A stretch of 64,000 bases of DNA from Verrucomicrobiota bacterium (GCA_014860005.1 JACZKP010000065.1:1-64000); one strand, 5' to 3'. Positions 44,861-53,185 are shown, counted from the first letter of the stretch. Notes: a model not told the origin generated them from the sequence alone. Made by a program: numbers and translations.

Positions 44861-45595
44861 GTGCAGTTTGAATTCATCCTCAACTCAACCAAGCCAGCCT
44901 CCTCCGAGGTTGCTCTGGAATTGAGTGGCCGCCAGATTCCAATGGCGCTGGTTCGCAATCCGCGCGCACGCCGTTACGTGCTTCGGCTCCGCCCGGACGG
45001 TTCGGCGCGGGTAACCATCCCCCGTGGCGGCTCGGTAGCGGAGGCGCGGCGATTTGCCGAACGCAACAAAGTCTGGCTGGAGCGACAGCTTCAGCGCATG
45101 GCCGAGCGTTCAAGCCGGCCAAAGGAATGGTGGATTGGAATGAAAATTCTGATTCGCGGCGAGCCAGTCAGAATCGAGGCGGGTGTGAATGGGGAGAGCG
45201 GCCTGATCCAACTGGGCGGCGAGGTTATTCGCGTCGCCAATCCCGCGATCAATTTGCGCCCGGTCATTGAAAAGCACTTGTGGCGACTGGCGGCGCAGGA
45301 ATTGCCGCCGCGTGTGCTCAATTATGCCGCGATGCACCAACTGCCGGTGCGCCGCATCACCGTGCGCAACCAGAAATCGCGCTGGGGCTCCTGCTCACGG
45401 CGCGGAACCATTTCGTTGAATTGGCGGCTCATCCAAACGCCGCCTCACGTCCAGGACTACATCGTGCTCCACGAACTTTGTCATTTGCGGGAGATGAATC
45501 ACTCCGCCCGTTTTTGGCTGGAGGTGGAACGGGTGTGCCCGGATTTCAAGGCTGCCGAGCACTGGCTCAAGCAACATTCCCTGCTGCTCAGGTAA
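44861..45595 (+). CDS. YgjP-like zinc metallopeptidase (DUF45 / M48-related)
   Basis: A 244-residue protein. It begins with a beta-rich domain (MALVRNPRARRYVLRLRPDG, then SARVTIPRGGS) and ends in a zinc protease domain with YIVLHELCHLREMNHSARFW near residue 200, the HExxH plus distal histidine of the YgjP family. The RKSRWGSCSRRGTISLNWRL-type phrase (here NQKSRWGSCS) is diagnostic. The frame extends upstream into the end of the CorA-like gene, but homology starts at a GTG at 44861, chosen here; an in-frame ATG at 44945 is possible. Substrate unknown. It is convergent with ffh, with a 67-bp gap. Confidence 0.85.
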   Translation: MQFEFILNSTKPASSEVALELSGRQIPMALVRNPRARRYVLRLRPDGSARVTIPRGGSVAEARRFAERNKVWLERQLQRMAERSSRPKEWWIGMKILIRGEPVRIEAGVNGESGLIQLGGEVIRVANPAINLRPVIEKHLWRLAAQELPPRVLNYAAMHQLPVRRITVRNQKSRWGSCSRRGTISLNWRLIQTPPHVQDYIVLHELCHLREMNHSARFWLEVERVCPDFKAAEHWLKQHSLLLR

Positions 45596-45662
45596 AGGGG
45601 TGGTTTGCAAATGTAGGAGCGAGCGAAAGGAGAGCGAAGCAGCAGACGAAGCCTGCCCAGCG

Positions 45663-47006
45663 TTAACGTCGCAACATTCCGGGCATACCGCCTCCCATGC
45701 GGGCCATCATTTTCGAGAACTTGCCCATCTTCTTCATCATCTGCTGCATCTGGCCGAACTTATTCAGCATGGTGTTCAACTCGGTCACGCTCACGCCGCT
45801 ACCTTTGGCGATGCGAATGCGGCGTTTGGCGTTGAGGATTTGCGGGCTTTTGCGCTCCTTGGGCGTCATGCCGCAGATCATCGCTTCCATGTGTTTGAAT
45901 TCCTTTTCCTGCTTGGACATGTCCTGCCCCTGCAAGGCTTCCGCGCCGCCAGGCAGCATCTTCATGATATTCTCCAATGGACCGAGCTTTTTCATCTGGC
46001 GCAGTTGATCCAGGAAATCTTCGAGGGTGAATTCACCCTTGCGCATCTTTTCCTCCATGCGCTTGGCATCCTCGAAGTCAACGGCTTCGGCGGCTTTCTC
46101 GACCAGGCTCACAACGTCACCCATGCCAAGGATGCGCGAGGCCATGCGCTCGGGATGAAACGGCTCGAATTCGTCCAGCCTCTCACCCACGCCGGCAAAC
46201 TTGATGGGTTTGCCAGTGACGGCCTTCATGCTCAACGCCGCACCGCCGCGCGCGTCGCCGTCGAGTTTGGTGAGAATGGAGCCGGTGATGTTCAGCGCCT
46301 GATCGAAATGCGTGGCAACGTTGACCGCTTCCTGGCCGGTAGCAGCATCGAGCACGAGCAAAACTTCCTGGGGCTTTACCAGGTCGCGCAAGCGGACGAG
46401 TTCCTGCACGAGTGGCTCGTCAATTTGCAGCCGGCCCGCGGTGTCAAAGATAACGGTGTTGCGGTTGTTCCTCTTCGCGAAGTCGAGGGCTTCGCGGGCG
46501 ATCTTCAAAACGTCTTGCTCGCCGCGATTAACGAAGGTTGGGAGGTCGAGTTGTTTGCCGAGCGTTTCAAGCTGGTCCATCGCCGCGGGCCGATAAACAT
46601 CAGCCGCTACGAGCAATGGTTGGCGGCCTTGCTTCTGAATGAGGCGGGCCAGTTTTCCGGCGGAGGTGGTTTTGCCCGCGCCATGCAGGCCGACTAAGAG
46701 AATGCAGGTGGGATTGCCGCTGAAATTCAGGCCGGCATTCGCCGCGCCCAGCAAGTCCACGAGTTCGTCATGGATGATTTTGACGATCTGCTGGCCGGGT
46801 TGAATGCTGGCGACGACTTCCGCGCCAAGGGATTTGGATTTGACGCGTTCGATGAAGTCGCGGGCGACCTTGAAATTCACGTCGGCTTCGAGCAGCGCCA
46901 TGCGCACTTCACGCAAGGCTTCGCCCACGTTGGCCTCGGAGATTTTGCCGAGGCCGCGCAGGTTGCGAAAGGCGTTCTGGAGCTTGCCGCTTAAGGAATC
47001 GAACAT
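45663..47006 (-). CDS. ffh: Signal recognition particle protein Ffh
   Basis: A 447-residue GTPase that binds signal sequences of nascent membrane and secreted proteins and targets ribosomes to FtsY at the membrane, as a complex with SRP RNA. An N-terminal helical bundle (MFDSLSGKLQNAFRNLRGLG) precedes the NG domain with GLHGAGKTTSAGKLARLI (P-loop), DTAGRLQID, the TKLDGDARGG specificity loop and AGVGERLDEFEPFHPERMAS. The C-terminal M domain is methionine-rich and contains RIRIAKGSGVSVTELNTMLN, the RNA-binding helices. The P-loop GLHGAGKT has the usual form. Essential housekeeping gene; no SRP RNA gene was seen beside it. Confidence 0.97.
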   Translation of the reverse strand: MFDSLSGKLQNAFRNLRGLGKISEANVGEALREVRMALLEADVNFKVARDFIERVKSKSLGAEVVASIQPGQQIVKIIHDELVDLLGAANAGLNFSGNPTCILLVGLHGAGKTTSAGKLARLIQKQGRQPLLVAADVYRPAAMDQLETLGKQLDLPTFVNRGEQDVLKIAREALDFAKRNNRNTVIFDTAGRLQIDEPLVQELVRLRDLVKPQEVLLVLDAATGQEAVNVATHFDQALNITGSILTKLDGDARGGAALSMKAVTGKPIKFAGVGERLDEFEPFHPERMASRILGMGDVVSLVEKAAEAVDFEDAKRMEEKMRKGEFTLEDFLDQLRQMKKLGPLENIMKMLPGGAEALQGQDMSKQEKEFKHMEAMICGMTPKERKSPQILNAKRRIRIAKGSGVSVTELNTMLNKFGQMQQMMKKMGKFSKMMARMGGGMPGMLRR

Positions 47007-47089
47007 GCGGGCAGGTTAGGGCGGGTGGACTGGATTGACAAGGGCCGGGGCGTCTGGCTTAATCCCCGTCCCGCACGGACGGGAAGATC

Positions 47090-47175
47090 GGTAGGTTACC
47101 CAAGTGGCCAACGGGGGCAGACTGTAAATCTGCTGGCTTACGCCTTCGATGGTTCGAATCCATCACCTACCACCA
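47090..47175 (+). tRNA. tRNA-Tyr(GTA)
   Basis: A class II tRNA of 86 bases including an encoded CCA. The acceptor GGTAGGT pairs with ACCTACC, the anticodon loop CTGTAAA carries GTA at 47124-47126 within stem GCAGA/TCTGC, a long variable arm follows, and the T arm has GGTTCGAATCC. It lies just downstream of ffh, which is oriented away. Confidence 0.95.
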
Positions 47176-47328
47176 CCTTTTTGTCATTCTCAAAAACCCA
47201 AACAAAACCAATCTTTGCAATGGTTTTATTTGTTTTTCTGACCTTGGCTTCGTGCGCTTTCCTGCGCTTAGCGGCTCTCCCGGCTGCTCCCGAACGATGC
47301 TCGCCAAGTAATCAAAGTTCATAGGAGT

Positions 47329-47389
47329 GTGCTCGCCTGGCCGAGTTGGGTAAAGGCGTCGGGGTTGTGGGTGTAGCAAAAGGTCCACA
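47329..47389 (-). pseudogene. Distal piece of a decayed integrase-core transposase
   Basis: On the minus strand this piece reads FCYTHNPDAFTQLGQAS, the continuation of the transposase fragment found on the other side of the IS630 element (48482-48690), with a one-base frame shift after the insertion point. Joined across the element, the two give ...RPLALY-VD-FCYTHNPDAF..., the conserved second-aspartate region. The copy stops shortly after, so the 3' part of the older element is lost. The remaining bases 47176-47328 show no gene. Confidence 0.6.
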
Positions 47390-48481
47390 TACTACCTAGT
47401 CGGCGGTATAGACTACACTTTCGGCCAAAAAGAAGGATGCAACGAGAATCTCATCCAGGCTGATGTTGGCTAAGTCCTGTTCCACCCGTTCGCGCAGAGA
47501 TTCGTTTTTCTTGAGCGGCTTTTTGGAGACTCCGGTGTTCTTCATGTAATTCCAGACGAATTCATCAGGATTCAAATCTGGCGCGTAGGGCGGCAGGAAG
47601 TAGAGTTCCAATCGGCCTTGCGTTTGGGCCACATACTCTTTGACGACCTTGGCTTTGTGCGCGGGATGACCATCTACGACCAGGAAGACCTTCGTGCGCC
47701 GACCTTTCATGAAGTTGCGCAGAAAAATAACGAAGGCTGCCGCGTCGAGCTTGCCGGTGTAGGTCGCGGCCCAGAAGGCCCCGCCGGCGTTGACCGCGCT
47801 GATCACATTGATGCTCTGGCGCTGGCCGGAACTGGCCACGACCGGCGTGTGTCCTTTTAATCCGTAAGTCCGGCCCAGCGGCGGGTCGGACTGGAAGCCA
47901 GCCTCGTCCAGGAAAAAGATCATCGCGCCCAGCTTTTTGGCTCGCTTCCTGAGCTTGGGATAATCTTCCATCCGCCAGCGTTCCACCGCGACCGGGTCGC
48001 GTTCATAGGCTCGGCGCAGCGGTTTCTGCGGGGTAATGTCCAAGCTGGCCAGGAGTTTGCCCACCGAGGTCAGAGATAATTCCACCCCCATTTTTTCAAG
48101 AATCAGGGTTTGGACGATCCGGCGGGTCCACAGCCCAAAGTCAAATCCGTGCTGGCGCGGGTCTTTGCCCAGAACCCAGCGCCGCACTTGTTGGCGCTGC
48201 TGCTCCCGGAGCTTGGGTTCGGGGCCCAAGGCGATCTTCTCGGCCAAGGCCTCCAGGCCCTGGTCTTTGAACTTCCGCAGCCAGGGATAGATGCTGGTCC
48301 GGCAGAGCCCCAGGGAATCCATCACCTCGCTCGGTCTCTCGCCATCTTCCATGACTCGCCGCACTGCCAGCAGCCTCATGTGCTCCAGCGTCTTGTGAGA
48401 TAATTCCCGTCCGTCAATTTTCGGCACCGGGCAATGCTATCAAACTCACTCAGTGTAGTCTATCTAAATGACACCGTAGTA
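47390..48481 (-). mobile_element. Intact IS630-family insertion sequence
   Basis: A 1.09-kb element flanked by TA dinucleotides (47390-47391 and 48480-48481), as expected for IS630/Tc1-type insertion. Twenty-nine-base terminal inverted repeats lie at 47390-47418 and 48453-48481; both begin TACTAC and end ATAGACTACAC, with a less conserved middle. One transposase fills the interior. It sits inside an older transposase fragment whose reading can be restored by removing it, which fixes the insertion site. Confidence 0.9.
47396..48427 (-). CDS. IS630-family transposase
   Basis: A 343-residue DDE transposase. The first 110 residues are helix-turn-helix domains (MRLLAVRRVMEDGERPSEVM, LGLCRTSIYPWLRKFKDQG). 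The catalytic core shows the first aspartate in AMIFFLDEAGFQSDPPLG, the second in VFLVVDGHPAHKAK and the glutamate in FLPPYAPDLNPDEFVWNYMK, the order and spacing of IS630. The reading frame is uninterrupted and of family length, and its last codons run into the left terminal repeat. The element is therefore probably still active or recently so. Confidence 0.95.
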   Translation of the reverse strand: MPKIDGRELSHKTLEHMRLLAVRRVMEDGERPSEVMDSLGLCRTSIYPWLRKFKDQGLEALAEKIALGPEPKLREQQRQQVRRWVLGKDPRQHGFDFGLWTRRIVQTLILEKMGVELSLTSVGKLLASLDITPQKPLRRAYERDPVAVERWRMEDYPKLRKRAKKLGAMIFFLDEAGFQSDPPLGRTYGLKGHTPVVASSGQRQSINVISAVNAGGAFWAATYTGKLDAAAFVIFLRNFMKGRRTKVFLVVDGHPAHKAKVVKEYVAQTQGRLELYFLPPYAPDLNPDEFVWNYMKNTGVSKKPLKKNESLRERVEQDLANISLDEILVASFFLAESVVYTAD

Positions 48482-48690
48482 GAGGGCCAGCGGGCGGCCG
48501 TGGGCTTGGAGGACGCGGGAGAGGAAATCGAGGTGGGCCAGCAAGGTTTCAGCGGGATGGAGGCGCGCCGCGGTGTTGAGGCGTGTGGCGTCGTCGAGGA
48601 TTTCCAGGAGGACTTGTTTATCGTCACAACCGGGCAGGAAGGTGTGGGGTGTGGCGTCGTATTGTCAGAGCGCCAAAACCAGCCCGGCAC
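48482..48690 (-). pseudogene. Proximal piece of a decayed integrase-core transposase interrupted by IS630
   Basis: Read on the minus strand: QYDATPHTFLPGCDDKQVLL then EILDDATRLNTAARLHPAET and LLAHLDFLSRVLQAHGRPLA, the RNase-H-like core of an ISNCY-like transposase with catalytic aspartates in QYDAT and ILDDATR. The codon before Q is TGA where the family has tryptophan, so the gene was dead by point mutation as well as by insertion. No terminal repeats of this older element remain. The bases up to tRNA-Gly show nothing further. Confidence 0.65.
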
Positions 48691-48750
48691 CGTTAAAAGA
48701 TTGCTTGCATTGAGGGAGGCTTCTCGTAGCTTGCTCTCGTCTTCGAGGAA

Positions 48751-48827
48751 GCGAGCGTAGCTCAGCCTGGTAGAGCGTCACGTTGCCAACGTGAATGTCG
48801 AGGGTTCAAATCCCTTCGCTCGCTCCA
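48751..48827 (+). tRNA. tRNA-Gly(GCC)
   Basis: A 77-base tRNA including encoded CCA. The acceptor GCGAGCG pairs with CGCTCGC, the D arm is AGCTCAGCCTGGTAGAGC, the anticodon stem-loop CACGTTGCCAACGTG has GCC at 48785-48787, and the T arm is GAGGGTTCAAATCCCTTC. Its last 23 bases plus three more are repeated at 63560-63585, which makes it a likely integration site. Confidence 0.96.
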
Positions 48828-48830
48828 TTT
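48805..48830 (+). repeat. Candidate attachment site at the tRNA-Gly 3' end (attL)
   Basis: TTCAAATCCCTTCGCTCGCT then CCATTT, covering the T arm and acceptor of tRNA-Gly and three bases beyond. Copy 2 at 63560-63585 differs at one base (A to G at the sixth position). Direct repeats of a tRNA 3' end are the classic footprint of tyrosine-recombinase integration. Confidence 0.65.
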
Positions 48831-49236
48831 CTACCCACCGACGGATTTTTGTCAACGGCTTGATTCTATTGACGATTACTTGCATTCCGGATGGCGGCAA
48901 ACATCTCAAAAGCGTGCTGATGCTTGGGGTTTGATGAGAAATGCATCCGTTTCCCGAACAAAAGGCCGTCCTTTTTCCAGCCCGTCAAAAATAGCTCCTT
49001 CGCTCTGAGTATAAAACCAAGGATTTCTTGAGAAACTGAATTATTGGCAACACTTTGGCAACACGTTCGCCCTGACTGCGAATGAAAATGCGTTCAACCG
49101 GTTTCGGGCCAATTCAAGGTTCGTTTCAGCGCCAGCATCGCCAGCACGGAAACCATAAAGCCGCCCCCGATCCAGGGTGATGCAATGTCTCCATATTGGG
49201 TTAATCGCGAAAATGTGGGTGGTTGGCGCCTTTCGC
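48831..49236. other. Left end of the candidate island; no confident gene
   Basis: About 400 bases. An open stretch on the minus strand just after the SbtB stop encodes RLTQYGDIASPWIGGGFMVS followed by VLAMLALKRTLNWPETG and a stop, which looks like the tail of a membrane protein that has lost its beginning. The paired TTGGCAACA repeats lie at 49044-49063. Nothing else is recognised. Confidence 0.45.
49044..49063 (+). repeat. Paired 9-bp direct repeats near the left island end
   Basis: Two TTGGCAACA units start 11 bases apart, about 215 bases inside the tRNA-Gly junction. The same word occurs as a pair 10 bases apart at 63433-63451, in the same orientation, near the other junction. Such pairs resemble arm-type binding sites of tyrosine integrases. 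Confidence 0.5.
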
Positions 49237-49539
49237 TCAAAACTTCTCCGGGCGCAACACCCGGATGTCCGATTCGTAAGCAATGACGGCAAAATGCGGG
49301 AAAAAATCCCGCTGCAGCCGCGCCAGCAGTCGCTCCGCCACCGCCGCGGGGACGACGATTTCAACTTGAATGTTGCTGAACTCCTCAATGTCAGCCACGC
49401 GCGCCCCCTTCGCCCCGGTGCCTTCCACCCGGAACAAGGTAAAGCCATGGGCGCCCTCTTCCATGAGCAACTGCGTCAGGCGTTCCCGGGTCAGGGCTTC
49501 GCAGACTATCGTAACCAGTTTCATTGGATGTGTGTTCAT
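49237..49539 (-). CDS. sbtB: SbtB-like PII family regulator of bicarbonate uptake
   Basis: A 100-residue trimeric PII-like protein. MKLVTIVCEALTRERLTQLL is the first beta-alpha unit, EGAHGFTLFRVEGTGAKGAR leads into the T-loop region, and IQVEIVVPAAVAERLLARLQ is the second unit. It lies seven bases after the SbtA stop, the standard sbtA-sbtB arrangement. Known SbtB proteins bind adenine nucleotides (AMP, ADP, cAMP) and lock SbtA closed. Many carry a C-terminal CGPxGC redox loop; this one ends IRVLRPEKF and lacks it. The ATG at 49539 fits the operon spacing; MKLV five codons later is an alternative. Confidence 0.88.
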   Translation of the reverse strand: MNTHPMKLVTIVCEALTRERLTQLLMEEGAHGFTLFRVEGTGAKGARVADIEEFSNIQVEIVVPAAVAERLLARLQRDFFPHFAVIAYESDIRVLRPEKF

Positions 49540-49546
49540 GGCGACT

Positions 49547-50536
49547 TCATTTTATCAGTCCAAACCACCAGCGGGCCATCTCGTAATACAACGGTAGGCC
49601 GATCGTGACATTGAAGGGAAAGGTGATCGAGAGGGCCGCGGTCAAATACAGGGTGGGATTCGCTTCCGGCAACGACATCCGCATGGCTGCCGGCGCGGCA
49701 ATATACGATGCGCTCGCCGCCAGCACCCCCAGCAACATCGCGCCGCCCAGACTCAACCCCACCAGTTGGCCCAGTATGATCCCCACCGCGCCGTGGAGCA
49801 GAGGCATCACCATGCCGAAGGCCACCAGAAAAAGACCGACTTTGCGCAAGTCCCCAAATCGTCGTGCGGCCACCATCCCCATTTCCAACAGAAACAATGC
49901 GAGCACGCCCTGAAACGGCGTCACGAAGAAACCCGCCGTCGCGTCCAGCCCTCGGTGACCGCACAGGAACCCGACCAGCAGCGAGCCGACCAGTAGAAAC
50001 ACGCTGCGGCCCAGCAACGCCTCGTGCAGTGCCAGTCGCATCACGGAGTTGAGCGGAACGCCGCCTCGCCGGAGCGCGAGTTTGCCCAGCACCACGCCGA
50101 CGAGGATCGCGGGCGATTCCATCACGGCGAGAAACGCGCTGGCGTAAGGCTCGTAGGGCTGGTTGACGGACGTCAAATAATGCGTCGCGGCGATGAACGT
50201 CACCGCGCTCACCGAGCCGTAGTGCGCGGCAATTGCGGCGGCGTCCACGGGAGAAAATTTTCCCGCAAACCGCAGTACTGGATAGGTCCAGAGCGGAATG
50301 AGCGTGCCGAGCAGCATCGCCGCGAGCGCGGGCAGCCAGACCGCGCTCAGCCCGGCGACGGAGATCGCCACGCCGCCTTTGAAGCCGATGGCCACCAGCA
50401 GGAAAATTGTCAGTCCCAGGTAAAGCGGCTCGGGGAATCGCAAATCCGTCTTGGCGGCGGTCGCGACCAGGCCGAGCACGAAGAACAGGATGGCCGGTGA
50501 GGCCAGATTGAGGCGGATGCTTTCAAAAAGTTCCAT
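49547..50536 (-). CDS. sbtA: Sodium-dependent bicarbonate transporter SbtA
   Basis: A 329-residue membrane protein of the SbtA family, which imports HCO3- driven by Na+. Two inverted repeats of five helices are visible. The first ends AAHYGSVSAVTFIAATHYL, the second contains LLGVLAASASYIAAPAAMRM, the serine-rich half-helices that form the Na+/bicarbonate site (GSVSAVTF and SASYIAAP). The loop between repeats contains GGVPLNSVMRLALHEALLGR. Length is slightly below the cyanobacterial proteins (about 370). It sits between purE and sbtB with seven-base gaps on both sides, so it is translated within one operon. The ATG has no Shine-Dalgarno of its own, consistent with coupling. Confidence 0.93.
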   Translation of the reverse strand: MELFESIRLNLASPAILFFVLGLVATAAKTDLRFPEPLYLGLTIFLLVAIGFKGGVAISVAGLSAVWLPALAAMLLGTLIPLWTYPVLRFAGKFSPVDAAAIAAHYGSVSAVTFIAATHYLTSVNQPYEPYASAFLAVMESPAILVGVVLGKLALRRGGVPLNSVMRLALHEALLGRSVFLLVGSLLVGFLCGHRGLDATAGFFVTPFQGVLALFLLEMGMVAARRFGDLRKVGLFLVAFGMVMPLLHGAVGIILGQLVGLSLGGAMLLGVLAASASYIAAPAAMRMSLPEANPTLYLTAALSITFPFNVTIGLPLYYEMARWWFGLIK

Positions 50537-50543
50537 GCGGATG

Positions 50544-51071
50544 TCAGGCGGTCAGGGACCGGTTCTTGGCGCGGGAGGCGCGCGCCTGGTTCGCCATGAA
50601 TTGAAGCAAACGTCTCCGCAGCGCGGAATCGCTCACGGCGAGAATCTTCACGGCCAGCAGCCCGGCGTTGCGGCCATTGCCGATGGCCACAGTAGCGACC
50701 GGCACGCCCGCTGGCATCTGCACGATCGAGAGCAGCGAGTCCAGTCCATTGAGGGCTTTGCTCTGCACGGGCACGCCGATCACCGGCAGTGGCGTGTGAC
50801 TGGCGACCATGCCCGGCAAATGCGCCGCGCCGCCCGCGCCCGCGATGATGACTTTGAGCCCGCGCACCGCTGCGGTGCGCCCGTAGCGCGCCATGTCCAT
50901 CGGCGTGCGGTGGGCCGAGACCACGCGCGCCTCGCACGGCACGCCGAATTCCGCGCAAGCCTCGGCGGCCAGTTTCATGGTGGGCCAGTCCGAATCGCTG
51001 CCCATGATGATGCCGACGAGCGGCGCAGGTGTTTTGCCTTTGAGTTGTCGTTTGGTCGTCTTGTTTTTCAT
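50544..51071 (-). CDS. purE: N5-carboxyaminoimidazole ribonucleotide mutase PurE
   Basis: A 175-residue class I PurE that moves the carboxyl group of N5-CAIR to C4, the step after PurK in purine synthesis. Motifs: [20 protein letters not shown] at the phosphate site, [14 protein letters not shown] with the catalytic histidine, [20 protein letters not shown] and [20 protein letters not shown]. The S-A-H-R-T and GGAAHLPG forms are those of the bacterial mutase. The ATG at 51071 is reported; a GTG at 51080 would overlap the purK stop by GTGA and is equally plausible given the coupling in this operon. A C-terminal extension of about 15 basic residues is unusual but harmless. Confidence 0.95.
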   Translation of the reverse strand: MKNKTTKRQLKGKTPAPLVGIIMGSDSDWPTMKLAAEACAEFGVPCEARVVSAHRTPMDMARYGRTAAVRGLKVIIAGAGGAAHLPGMVASHTPLPVIGVPVQSKALNGLDSLLSIVQMPAGVPVATVAIGNGRNAGLLAVKILAVSDSALRRRLLQFMANQARASRAKNRSLTA

Positions 51072-51076
51072 TGGGT

Positions 51077-52336
51077 TCACTCGAATCGGATGCAGTCGGC
51101 GGCGCGTTGGGCGGTTGCCTCCGCGTCTGCCAGCGTTTGGCCCAGCGCGGTGACGTGGCCCATCTTACGGCCGGGCGCGCTGTGGTTTTTTCCGTAGAGA
51201 TGGACGTGCGCGCCGGGCACGCGCAGGGCTTCCTGCAATCCTTGCGGCATGGCCGGACCATCGGCGCTCGCCAGCAGATTGACCATCGCGGCGGCGGGCG
51301 AGCGCATGGCGGTTGAACCCAGCGGCCAGCCGAGCACGGCGCGGACGTGGTTCTCAAATTGCGAGCAGACGCATGCCTCGATGGTGTAATGGCCCGAGTT
51401 GTGGACGCGCGGCGCGAGTTCGTTGATGAAGAGTTGGCCGTCTTTCATCAAAAACATTTCCACGCCGAAGCTGCCGATTGCGCCGATGGCTGCCACGGCG
51501 CGGCACGCCAAGTCGGCGGCGCGTTCAGCGATTTCCGGCGCGACCGGCGCGGGCGCACGCACAACATGGCAAATGTGTTCACGCTGCACGGTTTCCACCA
51601 CCGGATAGGTAACGACTTCGCCGTCGCGAGCGCGCGTGACGATGATCGCCAGTTCTTGGGTGAACGGACAAAATTGTTCGGCGAACAGCGGGTTGCTGGA
51701 AGGGCCGCCGAGTTTGCGCCACGCTGTTTCGATGTCGGTGACGGTTCGGATGGTGGCGTTGCCCTTGCCGTCGTAGGCATTGCGCCGGGCTTTAAGGAGG
51801 AGCGGGAATCCCCACTCACACGCTACGGCCGCCACATCTTCCATCCGCTCCACTGCACGCGGCCAGGGCACGGGAAGACCGGCTGCGGCGAGTGTTTGTT
51901 TCTGGACGAACTTGTCTTGGATGAGACGCATCGTGGCGGACGACGGCCAAAGCGGGTGTCCGCGCTGCTCGAGGAAGGCTAGCGCGCCGGCGTCCACAAA
52001 CTCATTCTCTAATGTGACCACCTCCACCAATGCCGCGAGGTCGAGCAGCGAGTCCGGATCATCCCAATCGCCGATCAGCGTGCGGGCGGCGACGCTGCCA
52101 GCGGGGAATTCGGGCTGCCGTTCCAAAATCACCACCTTGCAGCCGAGTTGCGCCGCGGCCTGGGCCGTCATCTTGGCGAGCTGCCCGCCGCCCACGATGC
52201 CCAGAGTGATTGCGTTCCGCAGTCCCGACGGCGATCGGCGAACGGTGGCAGCCCGGCTTTGGACTGCGGCCATCGCCAGCTTTGGCCCGGGCCGCACCAT
52301 AGGGGAGCAACTCTCACTCATCTCGGTGGTGCTCAT
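51077..52336 (-). CDS. purK: N5-carboxyaminoimidazole ribonucleotide synthetase PurK
   Basis: A 419-residue ATP-grasp enzyme that joins bicarbonate to 5-aminoimidazole ribonucleotide using ATP. After a 40-residue N-terminal extension, the pre-ATP-grasp domain starts [40 protein letters not shown] and [20 protein letters not shown] follow, then [20 protein letters not shown] (the ATP-binding lysines) and [20 protein letters not shown], the diagnostic PurK phrase with the metal-binding glutamate and asparagine. Its start codon overlaps the stop of the carbonic-anhydrase-like gene (ATGA). The substrate is bicarbonate, which gives a direct reason for the link to SbtA. Confidence 0.95.
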   Translation of the reverse strand: MSTTEMSESCSPMVRPGPKLAMAAVQSRAATVRRSPSGLRNAITLGIVGGGQLAKMTAQAAAQLGCKVVILERQPEFPAGSVAARTLIGDWDDPDSLLDLAALVEVVTLENEFVDAGALAFLEQRGHPLWPSSATMRLIQDKFVQKQTLAAAGLPVPWPRAVERMEDVAAVACEWGFPLLLKARRNAYDGKGNATIRTVTDIETAWRKLGGPSSNPLFAEQFCPFTQELAIIVTRARDGEVVTYPVVETVQREHICHVVRAPAPVAPEIAERAADLACRAVAAIGAIGSFGVEMFLMKDGQLFINELAPRVHNSGHYTIEACVCSQFENHVRAVLGWPLGSTAMRSPAAAMVNLLASADGPAMPQGLQEALRVPGAHVHLYGKNHSAPGRKMGHVTALGQTLADAEATAQRAADCIRFE

Positions 52337-52992
52337 GCGCGCCTCCCTTCGCCGATAGCCGTCAATAACTCCAACTGTCCCGCCACCGGATCGTACGCGA
52401 ACAGTTCCCGGGTCGCGTGTTCATGGAACCAGCCATGCAGGTGGAGCGTGCCTTGATTCAATCGCTCGCGCACGCAGGGATACGTTGGGAGATTCGCCAG
52501 CGAGAGGAGCACGCTTTCCAGTTCAGCCGCGCGATGGCGTTCGGCGAGCCGGGTCAAATGCGGGTCGTGCAAATGAATCAAATCACGGAACGGGGCGGTT
52601 TGTTCCAGCCACCAGGCGAGACTGGATTGGGATGGGATAAGGGGCGAACCGCGCAGCAGGGTCGCCATCGCGCCGCACGGTGAATGGCCGCAGACGACGA
52701 TGTCGCCAACCTGCAGCACGCGCACGGCGTATTCAATGGTCGCGGCCAGCGAATCGTCCTCGCCGTCGGCAACGGCGTTGGCGGGCGGCACAAACGTGCC
52801 CAAGTCGCTGGCAAAACAGAATCCGTCCGGATTGGTCTGCGTGAGGTGTTCGGCCAGCAGTCCCGCGTCCGCGCAAGTGATGAGCAACGCGGGAGAATGC
52901 CGCCCGTCGCGTGACGACCGGTGCAACAATTCGCGAGACCCGCCGAACGTTTCGCTCCGTAACGGATGAATATGCGCAAGGATGGGTTGCAT
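52333..52992 (-). CDS. Beta-carbonic-anhydrase-like protein with an altered active-site motif
   Basis: A 219-residue protein of the beta-carbonic anhydrase family, first gene of the bicarbonate/purine operon. Zinc ligands are in place: the first cysteine in LLITCADAGLL and the HxxC pair in VVCGHSPCGAMATLL. LASDLGTFVPPANAV-type sequence (ASDLGTFVPP) and SLAATIEYAVRVLQVGDIVV match the family fold. The normal CxDxR motif is CADAG here, so the arginine that holds the catalytic aspartate is missing. The C-terminus (LHLHGWFHEHATRELFAYDP) is typical. It may have reduced or altered CO2 hydration, may sense bicarbonate, or may use another residue. Interconversion of CO2 and HCO3- for PurK/SbtA is the natural inferred role. 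Confidence 0.85.
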   Translation of the reverse strand: MQPILAHIHPLRSETFGGSRELLHRSSRDGRHSPALLITCADAGLLAEHLTQTNPDGFCFASDLGTFVPPANAVADGEDDSLAATIEYAVRVLQVGDIVVCGHSPCGAMATLLRGSPLIPSQSSLAWWLEQTAPFRDLIHLHDPHLTRLAERHRAAELESVLLSLANLPTYPCVRERLNQGTLHLHGWFHEHATRELFAYDPVAGQLELLTAIGEGRRA

Positions 52993-52995
52993 GGT

Positions 52996-53185
52996 CTAAA
53001 GCCGCGCCGCTTCCTCAGCGAGCGTCTCGTGGACGCTGGCGAAGAGTGCGTTCATGACCGCGGGGGAGGACGCGCCAAGGCCGCCTCCGGGCAAAGCGGT
53101 CCTGAAGCTTCCCCGCGAGAACGGCGGCCACAGTGGTTCCGCGCGCGGCGTTGTCGCTGAAGTCGGTCCCGCAGATGATTTTCAT
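52996..53185 (-). pseudogene. Truncated universal stress protein gene
   Basis: A good Shine-Dalgarno (GGAGGCG) and ATG start a UspA-like sequence, MKIICGTDFSDNAARGTTVA then AVLAGKLQD. After about 30 codons the frame departs from the family; another frame shows MNALFASVHETLAEEAARL and a stop, which could be the remains of the rest. A complete UspA has about 150 residues. The same head, in a diverged form, follows the intact P-type ATPase at 55.08 kb. Confidence 0.6.
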
